Position numbers and translations under genes: made by a program
DNA from: Kamptonema formosum PCC 10802
GTDB lineage: Bacteria; Cyanobacteriota; Cyanobacteriia; Cyanobacteriales; Oscillatoriaceae
Length of the DNA: 49,901 nucleotides
Direction of reading: 5' to 3'
Assembly: GCF_000332335.1 (NCBI RefSeq)
Contig: NZ_KB235948.1
Location: forward strand, 5,402,328 to 5,452,228
Shown: in pieces, positions 7,044 to 15,394 of the stretch
How positions within the stretch are numbered: the stretch's first letter is position 1
Layout: each line of letters opens with the position of its first letter
Notes under the pieces: generated by a model
Told to the model about the DNA's origin: nothing
Database searches by the model: none
What the model saw: the letters and a program-made list of their open reading frames with translations, nothing else

Positions 7044-9113
7044 ATGGAAGACTGGGAATTTCTGATCCAAAAAGAGGGCGACGCCTCCTGGCTGCCCCTA
7101 GAATCCGCCGATGTGGAAATCCTAGAAGGACGGTATCGGGTGATTGCCCGCTCTAATCGCACAAACGAGCGGGTGGAAATTCGTCTCATTCACAAGTCCA
7201 GTGATGAAGTGCCGCCCAACCGCTGGGTGCAGAAGCACTTTCGCCGCACCAGCCCCGAAGGGCTGATCGTCGTGCTTCCCTTCACCCGCCTCAAACCCGG
7301 TATTTGGGACTTGCGCTGCTCTGGCACAGAGGACAGTCCTCAAGGCACTCTCTGGTATCACTCAGTACGGCTGCAGGTACTCCCCACCGATGCGGAGGAT
7401 GCCGAGCCCCTCAACTCCCCCTATTCAGAGGTGCCGGCAAAGGCAGACACCTCCGTTTCCCCCTGGCAACCCCCCTCTAGCCGAGCTGTGCCGGCGGAAA
7501 CCCCCCCACCAAAGCGCCCCCAGCTCATCCCCCTGCCGCCGAATCCGGGAACTGCCGGCTCGAAAGTCGTGCCGCTGCGCCCACCTGAGGCTGCCGGCTC
7601 CCCGCCTCCCGCCGAACCGGCACCCCCACCGGCACCCCCACCGGCACCCCTTCCACCGGCACCCCCACCGGCACCCCCCGCCCCACGGCTGCCCCTGCAA
7701 CTCACCCTCAACCGGGAAACCTATGTGGTGCACCGGGGGGAATCCGTCACTCTGTCGGGGCGCGTGATCGCTGGCGATGGCGCAGCCGGCACTGCGCCGC
7801 TGAGCGCCTCAGAACTGCACATCCAGCTGCGCAACCCCCAGAGCTCCCAAGTGCTGGCAGAGGTGCGAGAGACACTGCCCTCCCTGCCGCCGCCGGTGCC
7901 CTTTAGCTGTACGGTGCAGATTCCCGTAGACTGCCCAAGTCACCTGATTTTGGGCGAAATCAGGCTCTACAGCGGAACGCCAGAGATTCTGGACGCCAAA
8001 TCGTTTGTGATTACAGCCGCTGCGGAGGAATTGCTCGGTGCGGTGAGTCCGCAACTCAGCCAGCAAGAGCTCGTAGATCTGTCCCTAGATCCGCTGGGCA
8101 AGCTGCAGGCGCAAGTCCTGAAAAACCATTTCCAGGAGTTGCAAGATTCCTTCCAAAAGACTCAGCCCCTGCAATTCCAGCCCTCTTCAGATCCGGCACT
8201 GCCCCCTCTGCTTTCCAAGCCAAACCCTGAGAAGCTCGCTTCTAAAGGGCTGGATTTGCCTGGGTTCCGCCGGTTGAGCCGGCACGCGCCAATCGCCAAG
8301 CAACCGCCGCCCCCTGCGCCCAAGCAACCGCCACCGCCCCCCAACCCGGCTGAGCCGGTGTCACCCTGGGAAGCAGATCCCCTTCCGGAACCGGGAGTCT
8401 CCCTGAGTGAGGGGGAAGTGGCTGGCTTGGCTTTGCCCCAATTGCCACCCAAAACACCCCCACCGCCGGTGGACACGGCGTTTCAATCCCTACAAGTCCA
8501 AAATCGCTTTTTGTCCAAGCTAAACGCTATGGCGAAAGATGAGGATTTGGCAGAATGGCTGAAGATAGAGTCCCAGCAAGAAGAAGAGCAGCGCTCTCTG
8601 GCCAAGAGCCAGGAGGTGCCGGCTCCCAAGACGGTTGCGGATTGGGAAGCGCAAGAGGTTGTGGTGTATGACGAGCCGGTGCTAACCCCGCAACCGCCGG
8701 AAGAAACCCCACCGCCAGATATCCCCCCGCCGCTGCTGCTGCCGGCAAATGAGCAGGTGCCGGTGCCGGTGCTGCAAGTGCCCGAAGGCGAACTGATTTC
8801 GGGGCGCAAGGTGAAAGTCGCGGTCCGGCTGCCTGAACTGCAGCCTCGCATCTATGTGAAAATATGGGTGCAAGACCGGCAAGCCCGCTTGCTCCTGGAA
8901 GGCCCTCTCTGGCTGACTGAGTTTTATCTCAACCTCTGGGGAGACAAGGAGGCGACAATTGACTTTGTGGTTCCTCACGGCACCCTGGAAGTCCAGTTTG
9001 AGGCGATCGCCATGGAAATGCACACCGGGCGCGAGAGCCGTAAAGTTTCTGTCTCCCGCCGGGTGATGCCCCCTCCGCCCCCCACCTTGCCCCACTCCTC
9101 CGAGAATTTCTGA
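7044..9113 (+). CDS. Conserved cyanobacterial protein with long Pro-rich linkers
   Basis: The start is placed at the ATG at 7044 ([13 protein letters not shown], 689 aa); the frame is open 37 codons further upstream, but that part looks like non-coding sequence. Residues 1-120 form a folded domain ([20 protein letters not shown], then a [11 protein letters not shown] end). A Pro/Ala-rich linker follows, with repeated PPAPP units around residues 190-220. An Ig-like or beta-rich middle begins [20 protein letters not shown]. More Pro-rich linker follows, and then a C-terminal beta domain ([20 protein letters not shown], then [20 protein letters not shown]). No signal peptide or membrane span is visible, so it is probably a cytoplasmic multidomain scaffold. 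I recognise it as a conserved cyanobacterial protein without a known role. It sits upstream of psaI. Confidence 0.75.
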   Translation: MEDWEFLIQKEGDASWLPLESADVEILEGRYRVIARSNRTNERVEIRLIHKSSDEVPPNRWVQKHFRRTSPEGLIVVLPFTRLKPGIWDLRCSGTEDSPQGTLWYHSVRLQVLPTDAEDAEPLNSPYSEVPAKADTSVSPWQPPSSRAVPAETPPPKRPQLIPLPPNPGTAGSKVVPLRPPEAAGSPPPAEPAPPPAPPPAPLPPAPPPAPPAPRLPLQLTLNRETYVVHRGESVTLSGRVIAGDGAAGTAPLSASELHIQLRNPQSSQVLAEVRETLPSLPPPVPFSCTVQIPVDCPSHLILGEIRLYSGTPEILDAKSFVITAAAEELLGAVSPQLSQQELVDLSLDPLGKLQAQVLKNHFQELQDSFQKTQPLQFQPSSDPALPPLLSKPNPEKLASKGLDLPGFRRLSRHAPIAKQPPPPAPKQPPPPPNPAEPVSPWEADPLPEPGVSLSEGEVAGLALPQLPPKTPPPPVDTAFQSLQVQNRFLSKLNAMAKDEDLAEWLKIESQQEEEQRSLAKSQEVPAPKTVADWEAQEVVVYDEPVLTPQPPEETPPPDIPPPLLLPANEQVPVPVLQVPEGELISGRKVKVAVRLPELQPRIYVKIWVQDRQARLLLEGPLWLTEFYLNLWGDKEATIDFVVPHGTLEVQFEAIAMEMHTGRESRKVSVSRRVMPPPPPTLPHSSENF

Positions 9114-9207
9114 ACGTTTGTTACAAATTCTTTGCAATTCGCACTCTAAGTGCGCATTCACCGCTAGAGTTCTTAAGAATCCACTCGTTAACATAGGAAT
9201 CTTTGTT

Positions 9208-9312
9208 ATGGCAGCTTCATACTTGCCCACCATCTTTGTCCCCCTGATCGGCTGGGTCTTCCCCGCCGTGACTATGGCTCTGCTGTTCATCTATATTGAA
9301 AGCGAAGCCTAG
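9208..9312 (+). CDS. psaI: Photosystem I reaction centre subunit VIII
   Basis: The 34-residue product is a single transmembrane helix with the PsaI pattern: [19 protein letters not shown], then [11 protein letters not shown]. In known PSI structures PsaI sits next to PsaL and PsaM at the trimer interface and binds carotenoid. The ATG at 9208 follows AGGA at about 10 bases. The frame is open upstream to 9118, but that extension ([11 protein letters not shown] and on) has no counterpart in PsaI. psaI is usually near psaL in cyanobacteria; here it is alone. A strong hairpin follows the gene. Confidence 0.93.
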   Translation: MAASYLPTIFVPLIGWVFPAVTMALLFIYIESEA

Positions 9313-9374
9313 CCGGTGGCCCTCACCCGCCTGAGCCTACAGGAAGACTAATTAAACGGTAATTACCACAGGTC

Positions 9375-9407
9375 AGAAACCCGGTTCCTTAAGGGAACCG
9401 GGTTTCT
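9375..9407 (+). terminator. Hairpin downstream of psaI
   Basis: AGAAACCCGGTTCC and GGGAACCGGGTTTCT form a nearly perfect 14-bp stem with a 4-base loop, followed by TTAG. It can terminate psaI transcription. The sequence also belongs to the AAACCCGGTTTCTT palindrome family found at 9578, 41.46-41.6 and 48.1 kb. Confidence 0.65.
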
Positions 9408-9577
9408 TAGCTTTAGCTTTATCTATATCCATCTATTTAGTCATCGATTGCCGCCGGCAGCTCTGCCGGCGGTAGCCGGTGCCGGTGGCGAGAGGGCCGG
9501 TGGCATATTTGCGGTCAAATGTCAAGTAGAAGTTGCGTTGCGCTGTAGTGGTTTTGAGTTGGGTGAAGGAGATGCCA

Positions 9578-9607
9578 GAAACCCGGTTTCTTGAAGAAAC
9601 CGGGTTT
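9578..9607. repeat. AAACCCGGTTTCTT palindrome
   Basis: A perfect inverted repeat (9579-9592 with 9594-9607) of the same family as the psaI terminator. The 9.4-9.75 kb gap otherwise holds only GC-rich filler with gcaac(a/g)c-type short repeats. Confidence 0.7.
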
Positions 9608-9764
9608 GTCAGTACCTGACTCAGATGAAAACCGCGATAAGCAGTAGAAGCGGGCTGCGCTGCCCTAAAAGCGCAACACTACAAACTAACTGCGGTTAAT
9701 TTGCAACACAAGTAGGGTGCGTCGCCCTCAGAGCGCAACACACCCCACAAATTTGATAGAAGAG

Positions 9765-9801
9765 GTGTGAGGTTTCAGGAAAGACACCTGAAATCTCACA
9801 C
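9765..9801 (-). terminator. Terminator hairpin of the psbEFLJ operon
   Basis: GTGTGAGGTTTCAGG and CCTGAAATCTCACAC form a 15-bp stem (one G/U position) with a 7-base loop just past the psbJ stop, on the side expected for an end of transcription on minus. Confidence 0.75.
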
Positions 9802-9811
9802 TTCCTGAAAG

Positions 9812-9931
9812 CTACAGAGATGAGCCCAATCCTGCGTAGGCACCGTAGAAGAAAAGACCGACTAGGGCGATCACACCCAGACCGGCAACGGTTGCCACAA
9901 GCCACAAAGGAATTCTGCCTGGTTCAGACAC
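9812..9931 (-). CDS. psbJ: Photosystem II protein J
   Basis: The 39-residue product [19 protein letters not shown]..., ending [13 protein letters not shown], is a clear PsbJ. It is a one-helix thylakoid protein near cytochrome b559 that tunes plastoquinone exchange at the QB side. It starts with GTG at 9931, preceded by GGGGAGG at 7 bases. It is the last gene of psbE-F-L-J on minus and is followed by a hairpin terminator. Confidence 0.96.
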   Translation of the reverse strand: MSEPGRIPLWLVATVAGLGVIALVGLFFYGAYAGLGSSL

Positions 9932-9999
9932 AGCGTTTACCTCCCCATTAAAAACACAGCATGTCCCGTTCAATCGGGTTTATTGAGATTAACAGCCAG

Positions 10000-10122
10000 T
10001 TAGTTAAAGAAATAACTGGAGAACAAGATACCGAGAACAAAAATCAGCAGCAAGCCCAAGTACAGAGAAGTCCGGTTTAGCTCAACCGGCTGCTTGTTGG
10101 GGTTAGTAGAGCGAGTTGGCAT
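10000..10122 (-). CDS. psbL: Photosystem II protein L
   Basis: The 40-residue product has the invariant C-terminal helix [21 protein letters not shown] typical of PsbL, after the N-terminus [19 protein letters not shown]. PsbL lies at the monomer interface of PSII and is needed for QA function and dimer stability. It starts 9 bases after the psbF stop, with AGGAGA as ribosome binding site. Third gene of the operon. Confidence 0.97.
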   Translation of the reverse strand: MPTRSTNPNKQPVELNRTSLYLGLLLIFVLGILFSSYFFN

Positions 10123-10131
10123 GGATTTCTC

Positions 10132-10266
10132 CTAGCGTTGAATGAATTGCATAGCGGCGATTGCGCCCAAGAAGAAGATGGTGGGCACACCCAGGGTGTG
10201 TACAGCCAGCCAGCGAACGGTAAAAATGGGATAAGTAACGGGCTCGTTTGCTCTATTGGTCGCCAT
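10132..10266 (-). CDS. psbF: Cytochrome b559 beta subunit
   Basis: The 44-residue product [44 protein letters not shown] carries the single axial histidine (RWLAVHTLG) that ligates the b559 heme together with the PsbE histidine. One transmembrane helix. It starts 21 bases after the psbE stop. Second gene of the operon. Confidence 0.98.
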   Translation of the reverse strand: MATNRANEPVTYPIFTVRWLAVHTLGVPTIFFLGAIAAMQFIQR

Positions 10267-10287
10267 TGTCTAAAACTCCGTCACTAA

Positions 10288-10533
10288 CTACTTGATAAAT
10301 TCCTTGATTTGTGTCTTGGCTTCAAAGCGGTTTTGCACGATCGGCAATTCTTGGCGGGTCTGAGTGTAATACTCATTGGGCCGGGGGGTGCCGAAAGCAT
10401 CGTAAGCCAAGCCGGTGCTGACAAACAGCCAGCCGGCGATAAAAAGCATGGGGATGGTGATGCTGTGAATCACCCAGTACCGCACGCTGGTAATAATGTC
10501 CGAAAACGGACGCTCACCGGTAGATCCCGCCAT
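10288..10533 (-). CDS. psbE: Cytochrome b559 alpha subunit
   Basis: The 81-residue product [40 protein letters not shown] has the axial heme histidine in YWVIHSI and the conserved lumenal tail ([25 protein letters not shown]). It forms the b559 heme with PsbF in the PSII core and is essential for assembly. The ATG at 10533 follows AGGAGG. It is the first psb gene of a minus-strand cluster rubA-ycf48-psbE-F-L-J, an order widely conserved in cyanobacteria. The 114-bp gap to ycf48 could hold its own promoter. Confidence 0.98.
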   Translation of the reverse strand: MAGSTGERPFSDIITSVRYWVIHSITIPMLFIAGWLFVSTGLAYDAFGTPRPNEYYTQTRQELPIVQNRFEAKTQIKEFIK

Positions 10534-10647
10534 ACAGATTCCTCCTGGAGACAGCAGCTAAAAACTCGATCTCTATGATACAAAACTTCAAGAACACTCA
10601 CAAGAGCGGCTCTCACCGGCAAAAAGTGCCGGCAGTTGCCACTGGCG

Positions 10648-11652
10648 TCAAGCCGCCGCCGCCGGCTCCTGATATTTCAGGAGAACGCCTTGCTGACCAA
10701 TGATAAAGCCTTGTTGCGGCGACAAAAAGACAATTTTGTAAAAATTAGACGGAACATCCTCCACCTCGCGGTCTTTTTGCCAAGTCTTGCCCCCATCCAA
10801 ACTGCTGAGCAGGTTGCCACTGCCACCGGCGACCCAAATTTCATCGGGTGTCCTGTAGGCCATATCCAGCAATCCCCAGCTGGTGGACAGCTCCGGATAC
10901 ACCGCCTCCTCCCACTCTTCTGGGTTTTCAGCCTTGGTAAACTGAACCTGGCCACCGCGAGCCAGCATCCACAGAGTCCCGTCCGGCTTAAATCCCATGT
11001 TCTGGACGCGGCGGGAGCTGTTGCGGTTGTGGGGGGTCCAGGCATTTAGGCCCGGTTCCCAAGTCGAGTAGAAATTGCCTTTGCCGGAGACGGCCACATA
11101 TCCGCCAGAAGGCGACCTCTCAATATTGCGAACCACCCCGACGGCTTCCTGCACCATCGCTTTCCAGCTGTTGCCCCCATCGGCAGTCCGGTAGATGGCA
11201 CCCACATTAGTAGTCATCTCAGCGGCATCCGGGCCCAGGGCCAAAATCGTGTTGGGGGCTCCCGGCAGCTTGGCGCTCAGGGGAATGCGAGTCCAAGATT
11301 GGCCCTCATCCGAGGTGTGCAGCAAGATGGAAGGCTCTCCCACAATCCAGCCTTCTTTACCAGAAAAGCTCACCGATGTCAAGACGGCTTTTTCTTCTTC
11401 CAGATTCAGGCGTTTCTCCTGCCAGGTCAAGCCACCATCGGCAGTTTCCAGCAAAGTGGCGTCGCTGCCCACCAGCCAGCCGTGGTGGGGGTCTGCTGTA
11501 AATGCAATGTCTTGCATGTTGGCCTTTGTGGGCAGGTAAATCACTTGCCAGGGGTTGGCACTGGTGGAGGGGACCTTGGAACACCCCACGCAGAGGAGGA
11601 CAGCTGCCAGCAACAGGACAATGCGCTTAAACGGTTTGACGATCGAGTCCAT
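10648..11652 (-). CDS. ycf48: Photosystem II assembly factor Ycf48/HCF136
   Basis: The start is placed at the ATG at 11652 (MDSIVKPFKRIVLLLAAVLL, 334 aa); the frame continues upstream to 11907, but that region overlaps rubA on the same strand and has no counterpart in Ycf48. The N-terminus is a lipoprotein signal with a lipobox ending VGC. The mature part is a seven-bladed beta propeller with BNR/Asp-box motifs (TADGGLTWQEK, TSDEGQSWTRI, TADGGNSWKA, LDGGKTWQKD). Ycf48 binds newly made D1 in early PSII assembly and repair at the lumenal side. It lies 56 bp downstream of rubA. Confidence 0.96.
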   Translation of the reverse strand: MDSIVKPFKRIVLLLAAVLLCVGCSKVPSTSANPWQVIYLPTKANMQDIAFTADPHHGWLVGSDATLLETADGGLTWQEKRLNLEEEKAVLTSVSFSGKEGWIVGEPSILLHTSDEGQSWTRIPLSAKLPGAPNTILALGPDAAEMTTNVGAIYRTADGGNSWKAMVQEAVGVVRNIERSPSGGYVAVSGKGNFYSTWEPGLNAWTPHNRNSSRRVQNMGFKPDGTLWMLARGGQVQFTKAENPEEWEEAVYPELSTSWGLLDMAYRTPDEIWVAGGSGNLLSSLDGGKTWQKDREVEDVPSNFYKIVFLSPQQGFIIGQQGVLLKYQEPAAAA

Positions 11653-11708
11653 TACGTTTTTTTTCGATTCAGTTAATTTTCCCAGGAAGTGGGGGACTTG
11701 AGACAGTC

Positions 11709-12044
11709 TCACTGCAAGCCATAGAAGCTGAGCAGCAACAGGAAGCCAAGGGCCAAGCTGCCAAAAATCAGCAGGTTCTTCTGCGCCGGCGTCAGCGTGT
11801 TGACCCCCAGGCCGAAACCGAGATTTTCCCGGAATCCCGAGGCGGTGCCGGCGGGGCCAATATTGCTGAACTGGGCCGTTCGCGCCCCGCACACGGGACA
11901 GCGCCAAGTCACCGGCAGCTCTTGAAACGGCGTTCCAGCGGGAATCTGACGCCGGTCATCTCCCTTTGCCGGTTCGTAGACGTAGCCACAGGAGCGGCAT
12001 TCGTGACAGTCTAGCTGTGTGGGATCAATGGCTTCGGTACTCAT
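11709..12044 (-). CDS. rubA: Membrane-anchored rubredoxin
   Basis: The 111-residue product has two CxxC knuckles ([10 protein letters not shown] with the preceding DCHE, and WRCPVCGAR) that bind one iron, then a flexible linker and a C-terminal membrane helix ([20 protein letters not shown]). RubA is required for photosystem assembly (described for both PSII and PSI, depending on organism). The usual neighbour arrangement with ycf48 and psbEFLJ supports the assignment. The ATG at 12044 is the first Met of the family-typical N-terminus. Confidence 0.95.
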   Translation of the reverse strand: MSTEAIDPTQLDCHECRSCGYVYEPAKGDDRRQIPAGTPFQELPVTWRCPVCGARTAQFSNIGPAGTASGFRENLGFGLGVNTLTPAQKNLLIFGSLALGFLLLLSFYGLQ

Positions 12045-12209
12045 GGAACGGGAAGGATGGATAGAGAGTTAGGATCGCCCACAGTCATAATATTAAATTT
12101 TTCAATGCTTTTGTTAAAGTTTGTCAAGGAATCGGCGGCAAAATTAAGCTAAGGGGGGGGAGGCGTTAAGGAAAGCTCAGCTTGCAGACGCCGGCAGCTT
12201 TGCTGGCCA

Positions 12210-12470
12210 AGGTTCGTAGTTGGGCTTTAGCCCAAAGGCTCGTAGTTGGGCTTTAGCCCACCGGCTCGCAGTTGGGCTTTATAGCAGTAGCCGCTTAGGG
12301 CACGGACGTAGGACAGGCGTCTCGCCTGTCCCAGAGACCTTAAGGGCAGGCGAGACGCCTGCCCTACGCCTATACATAACCCCAAGGTTCGTAGTTGGGC
12401 TTTAGCCCCAAAGGTTCGCAGTTGGGCTTTAGCCCACCGGCTCGCAGCAGGGCTGTAGCCCCACCGGCTC
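12210..12470. repeat. About six 26-28 bp repeats (GTTGGGCTTTAGCCC) split by a MITE-like element
   Basis: Units of the form GGTTCGTAGTTGGGCTTTAG + CCC occur near 12210, 12238, 12263, 12383, 12410 and 12437, alternating GGTTCG and GGCTCG. The third unit is broken at 12278 by TATAGCAGTAGCCGCTTAGG, the end of a MITE-like element that runs to about 12376 and carries two inverted GACAGGCG cores. The divergent promoters of rubA and ndhC must lie in or beside this repeat-filled 513-bp gap. Confidence 0.8.
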
Positions 12471-12557
12471 AATTGGCCTTTACCCGCGCCCACCCTTGTG
12501 ATGTAATGTAAAGAAGAAGAAACAAACGTCCCTCCACCTGAGCAGTCCCTATTAATC

Positions 12558-12920
12558 GTGTTTGCACTCACCGGCTACGAGTATTTCTTAGGATTTCTCA
12601 TCATTTGCAGCCTGGTGCCGGTATTGGCCCTGGGAGCGTCCAAAGTCGTGCGGCCCAAGGCCACGGGCGCAGAGAAACGCACCACCTACGAGTCCGGCAT
12701 GGAACCCATCGGGGGGGCTTGGATACAGTTCAACATCCGCTACTACATGTTTGCGCTGGTGTTTGTCATCTTTGATGTTGAGACTGTCTTCCTCTATCCC
12801 TGGGCGGTTGCCTTCCACCGGCTCGGCGTGCTGGCTTTCATCGAAGCCCTGATATTTATTGCGATTCTGGTAATTGCACTCGTGTATGCGTGGCGCAAAG
12901 GAGCCCTAGAATGGTCATGA
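12558..12920 (+). CDS. ndhC: NAD(P)H-quinone oxidoreductase subunit 3
   Basis: The 120-residue product is an NdhC/NuoA protein with three membrane helices. Diagnostic segments are [40 protein letters not shown] and the C-terminus [14 protein letters not shown]. It is part of the NDH-1 membrane arm next to the quinone cavity, in cyclic electron flow and respiration on the thylakoid. It starts with GTG at 12558. Its stop overlaps the start of ndhK (ATGA), the usual tight ndhC-K-J coupling. Confidence 0.97.
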   Translation: MFALTGYEYFLGFLIICSLVPVLALGASKVVRPKATGAEKRTTYESGMEPIGGAWIQFNIRYYMFALVFVIFDVETVFLYPWAVAFHRLGVLAFIEALIFIAILVIALVYAWRKGALEWS

Positions 12921-13648
12921 ACTCTAATATTACCGCCTCTAAGTCTTCAGCGGGACAGCTGATCAACCCAGTGCAGCGGCCCGATGTGACCAGCAACCTC
13001 TCGGAAAATGTCATCCTGACCACGGTTGACGACCTCTACAACTGGGCGAAGCTGTCCAGCTTGTGGCCCCTGATGTACGGCACGGCTTGCTGCTTTATTG
13101 AGTTTGCCGGCATGATCGGCTCCAGGTTTGACTTTGACCGCTTCGGTCTGGTGCCGCGCTGCAGCCCCCGCCAAGCCGATTTGCTGATTACGGCGGGCAC
13201 GATCACCATGAAATACACACCGGCACTGGTTCGCCTCTACGAACAAATGCCGGAACCGAAGTATGTGATTGCCATGGGTGCCTGCACGATTACCGGCGGC
13301 ATGTTCAGCATGGATTCGCCCACCGCAGTGCGCGGGGTGGACAAACTGATTCCTGTGGACGTGTACATCCCTGGCTGCCCGCCGCGTCCGGAAGCGATTA
13401 TGGATGCGATTATTAAGCTGCGCAAGAAGGTGTCTAATGATTCGCTGCAAGAGCGCGGCAATTTGCAGCAAACCCACCGCTACCACACCGTGCGCCACAA
13501 TATGAGGCCGGTGCCGGAGATTTTGACGGGCAAGTACCTGAATTCGGCCAGCCGTCAAACGCCGCCGAAAGAACTGACAGAGGCGATGGGCATGCCGGTG
13601 CCGCCGGCTCTGCTCACCGCACAGAAGGAGGAAGTGAGCCGTGGCTGA
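12917..13648 (+). CDS. ndhK: NAD(P)H-quinone oxidoreductase subunit K
   Basis: This NuoB-type subunit (243 aa from ATG 12917) holds the N2-type 4Fe-4S cluster. The ligands visible are the double Cys in [12 protein letters not shown], the Cys in MGACTITGG, and the Cys in [11 protein letters not shown]. It passes electrons to quinone in the NDH-1 connecting arm. ATG 12917 overlaps the ndhC stop; ATG 12911 is an alternative. The last 8 bases overlap ndhJ. The roughly 60-residue C-terminal extension (after KLRKKV) is normal for cyanobacterial NdhK. Confidence 0.97.
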   Translation: MNSNITASKSSAGQLINPVQRPDVTSNLSENVILTTVDDLYNWAKLSSLWPLMYGTACCFIEFAGMIGSRFDFDRFGLVPRCSPRQADLLITAGTITMKYTPALVRLYEQMPEPKYVIAMGACTITGGMFSMDSPTAVRGVDKLIPVDVYIPGCPPRPEAIMDAIIKLRKKVSNDSLQERGNLQQTHRYHTVRHNMRPVPEILTGKYLNSASRQTPPKELTEAMGMPVPPALLTAQKEEVSRG

Positions 13649-14141
13649 AGAGTCTCAATTGGTGGAAGCCGGTAAGGTTTCCAAGTGGCTGGCGGAAAAT
13701 GGCTTCGATCACGAGGCGCTGCCGGCAGATCATTTGGGCGTCGAGATTATTAAGGTTGACGCCGACTTCTTGCTGCCCCTGGCAACCGCTCTCTACGCTT
13801 ACGGGTTTAACTGCCTGCAGTGCCAGGGGGCTTATGATGCCGGCCCCGGGCAGGATTTGGTGAGTTTCTATCACTTGATTAAGGTGAGTGATAGCGCTGA
13901 CCGGCCCGAAGAAGTGCGGGTGAAGGTGTTTTTGCCACGGGAAGATCCGAGGGTGCCTTCCGTGTACTGGATCTGGAAGGCGGCGGACTGGCAAGAGCGG
14001 GAAACTTATGATATGTACGGCATTATCTATCAGGGGCATCCGAATCTGAAGCGGATTTTGATGCCGGAAGACTGGGTGGGCTGGCCTCTGCGTAAGGATT
14101 ATATCTCGCCGGAGTTTTACGAGTTGCAGGACGCTTATTAG
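13641..14141 (+). CDS. ndhJ: NAD(P)H-quinone oxidoreductase subunit J
   Basis: The 166-residue product is the NuoC/30-kDa type subunit of the NDH-1 connecting arm. It shows the signature [20 protein letters not shown] and the following [16 protein letters not shown]. It starts with GTG at 13641 inside the ndhK 3' end, with AAGGAGG upstream. It is the last gene of ndhCKJ. No clear terminator hairpin follows; the next 1 kb is repeat-rich. Confidence 0.97.
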   Translation: MAEESQLVEAGKVSKWLAENGFDHEALPADHLGVEIIKVDADFLLPLATALYAYGFNCLQCQGAYDAGPGQDLVSFYHLIKVSDSADRPEEVRVKVFLPREDPRVPSVYWIWKAADWQERETYDMYGIIYQGHPNLKRILMPEDWVGWPLRKDYISPEFYELQDAY

Positions 14142-14176
14142 GATTTCGGCTGGAGGTTGCACAAAGGCAGCGATGA

Positions 14177-14285
14177 ACCCCACCCCCCAACCCCCTCCCC
14201 GCATGCGGGGAGGGGGAGTAAGAGGGGGTTTTCCTCGTTCCCAGCCTCAGGCTGGGAACGCAGTTCAGGAGGCAGAGCCTCCTTT
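14177..14285. repeat. Palindromic repeats downstream of ndhJ
   Basis: CCCCTCCCCGCATGCGGGGAG (central part) forms a long hairpin at 14192-14215 inside a C-rich/G-rich inverted block. It is followed by GTTCCCAGC/GCTGGGAAC (14239-14261) and AGGAGGCA/GAGCCTCCT (14267-14283). The first type recurs at 37195-37250. These may serve as end-of-operon structures. Confidence 0.7.
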
Positions 14286-14320
14286 CTTTACTGAGCATAT
14301 TAAAAGCGTAACAGATTATA

Positions 14321-14391
14321 TATAGCGGTTCTCATCTGAGTGAGGTACTGAGAAATCTGGGCCATAGTTCATCCAACTGAGAACCGCTATA
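14321..14391. mobile_element. MITE-like element (TATAGCGGTTCTCA...TGAGAACCGCTATA)
   Basis: A 71-bp element with perfect 14-bp terminal inverted repeats. It abuts the 3' end of the DUF433 fragment, and on minus it supplies sequence right after that gene's stop. Relatives are at 44066-44109 and 48058-48152. Confidence 0.8.
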
Positions 14392-14604
14392 GCTTAGTAG
14401 CAAAAAGCGGCTAGAATATCGTCGCTCTCTAAATCCTCGTAGTCGGCTAGGATATTCTCGACGCTCATGCCAAGGGACAGGCGAGACGCCTGTCCTACGT
14501 CCGTGCCCTAAGTGGCTACTGCTATAGCGCAGTCCCCGGACGCAGGATTTGCCGTGGCAGATATTCGGGTCTGTCGTGATTCGCTGCAACAGGGTGTTTT
14601 CCAT
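14392..14604 (-). pseudogene. DUF433 antitoxin gene broken by a MITE-like element
   Basis: On minus, ATG 14604 begins MENTLLQRITTDPNICHGKS, CVRGLR, a clear DUF433 N-terminus. At 14526 the sequence switches to TATAGCAGTAGCCACTTAGG, a MITE end, with its GACAGGCG palindrome. DUF433 coding resumes at 14468 as MSVENILADYEDLESDDILA, AFCY and then a stop next to a second MITE. The family's middle segment of about 13 residues is missing. DUF433 proteins are small antitoxins usually followed by a DUF5615 toxin; none is present here. The broken frame can be read as a 90-residue hybrid, which I consider non-functional. Confidence 0.75.
14471..14526 (-). mobile_element. MITE-like element inside the DUF433 gene
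   Basis: About 56 bp from the TATAGCAGTA end to the GACAGGCGTCTCGCCTGTC core. The far terminus is missing, so this is a half element or a one-ended insertion with loss of target sequence. Confidence 0.65.
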
Positions 14605-14637
14605 AGTTCAGGGGGTGCCGGTGGCAGTTATAGATAT

Positions 14638-14772
14638 TATAGCAGTAGGCAGTCAGTTTAGGACACGCTTGATACGAAGTATAGACGTAGGTACGGCGTT
14701 CGCCGGGCCTGAAGATCTCTGGGACAGGCGAGACGCCTGTCCTACGTCTTAACCTAACTGCCTGCTGCTATA
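14638..14772. mobile_element. MITE-like element, complete copy
   Basis: 135 bp with inverted ends TATAGCAGTAGGCAGTCAGT and its complement near CCTAACTGCCTGCTGCTATA. The interior has GGCGTTCGCCGG and the GACAGGCG palindrome. Flanked by TATTA on both sides, which may be the target duplication. Confidence 0.8.
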
Positions 14773-14886
14773 TTATACAGCGTTTTTCAATTCTACTTCC
14801 AGGCTCTGGGAAAGAGGCGCTGATGGGCTGCTAGCCTGCAACCATAAGCAAATTAAAAGCGTAACATTTCACTGGGTAGTAGGCAC

Positions 14887-14950
14887 AGGGACAGGCGAGA
14901 CGCCTGTCCTACGTCCGTGCCCTAAGGCACAAGCGTGTTTTCCACAGTTA
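14887..14950 (-). pseudogene. Element core joined to a second DUF433 start (MENTL)
   Basis: On minus, GTGGAAAACACGCTTGTG (14950-14933) encodes M-E-N-T-L-V, like the DUF433 start at 14604, and the upstream bases are also similar (GGCACCCCCTTAACT versus GGCACCCCCTGAACT). Immediately after, the sequence becomes the TAGGGCACGGACGTAGGACA element core. It looks like a second DUF433 gene cut off after five codons by the same element family. Confidence 0.5.
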
Positions 14951-15178
14951 AGGGGGTGCCTGTTCGCCTGAACACTGGCAGCCACAAGCGCTTCTATCCT
15001 GTCCCACCGGCTCTCATAAGAAGCCGTGCCTGTTGCGGTCATAGTTTTCCCTCTGGTAGCTTTCTTTCTTTTATCACAGACCTTATAAAATGCAAAGATT
15101 TAAAAAATATGTTGCCAGGTTACCGCAAGACAAGCTATTATTATATAAGCACATAAAATTGATTTCCAGGAGTAATTT

Positions 15179-15394
15179 ATGCCCCCAATTGTGGTGCCAG
15201 ACTTAAACCCTAGTGTGATGGAAAAGCTAAAGGCTCTCGCGCTGCAACATGAGTGTTCTGTAGAAGAGGAAGTGAAAGCGATTGTCGAGGAGGCGGTTCA
15301 GGACGAGGCTGTCGAGCTGCTGGCTGGAGTTTTGCGAATTCGGCAGCAGTTAGCTGGGAGAAAGCAAACTGCTGATATAGCAGTTTGCACTTAG
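15179..15394 (+). CDS. FitA/AbrB-like antitoxin, 3' end replaced by element sequence
   Basis: A 71-residue ribbon-helix-helix type antitoxin: MPPIVVPDLNPSVMEKLKAL, then LQHECSVEEEVKAIVEEAV, then LRIRQQLAGRKQTADIAVCT. The family normally ends with a (T/S)DS-xELIRxDRD tail that contacts the PIN toxin. Here the last codons (ADIAVCT-stop) are read from TATAGCAGTTTGCACTTAGG, the end of a MITE-like element starting at 15373. AGGAGT lies 8 bases before the ATG. No VapC/FitB partner follows. The DNA-binding half is intact, but the toxin-binding tail is lost, so it is probably an orphan remnant. Confidence 0.7.
   Translation: MPPIVVPDLNPSVMEKLKALALQHECSVEEEVKAIVEEAVQDEAVELLAGVLRIRQQLAGRKQTADIAVCT

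Noticed and set aside
7421-7733. Gly-rich minus frames opposite the Pro-rich protein
   Set aside because: They are the mirror of Pro codons in the real gene and have no independent support.
9118-9207. Upstream extension of psaI
   Set aside because: PsaI proteins begin at the MAASYLP-type Met; the extension has no counterpart in the family.
11653-11907. Upstream extension of ycf48 into rubA
   Set aside because: It would overlap rubA on the same strand and precede the lipoprotein signal, which must be N-terminal.
12227-12571. Minus frame of 114 codons upstream of ndhC
   Set aside because: It consists of translated GTTGGGCTTTAGCCC repeats and an element core.
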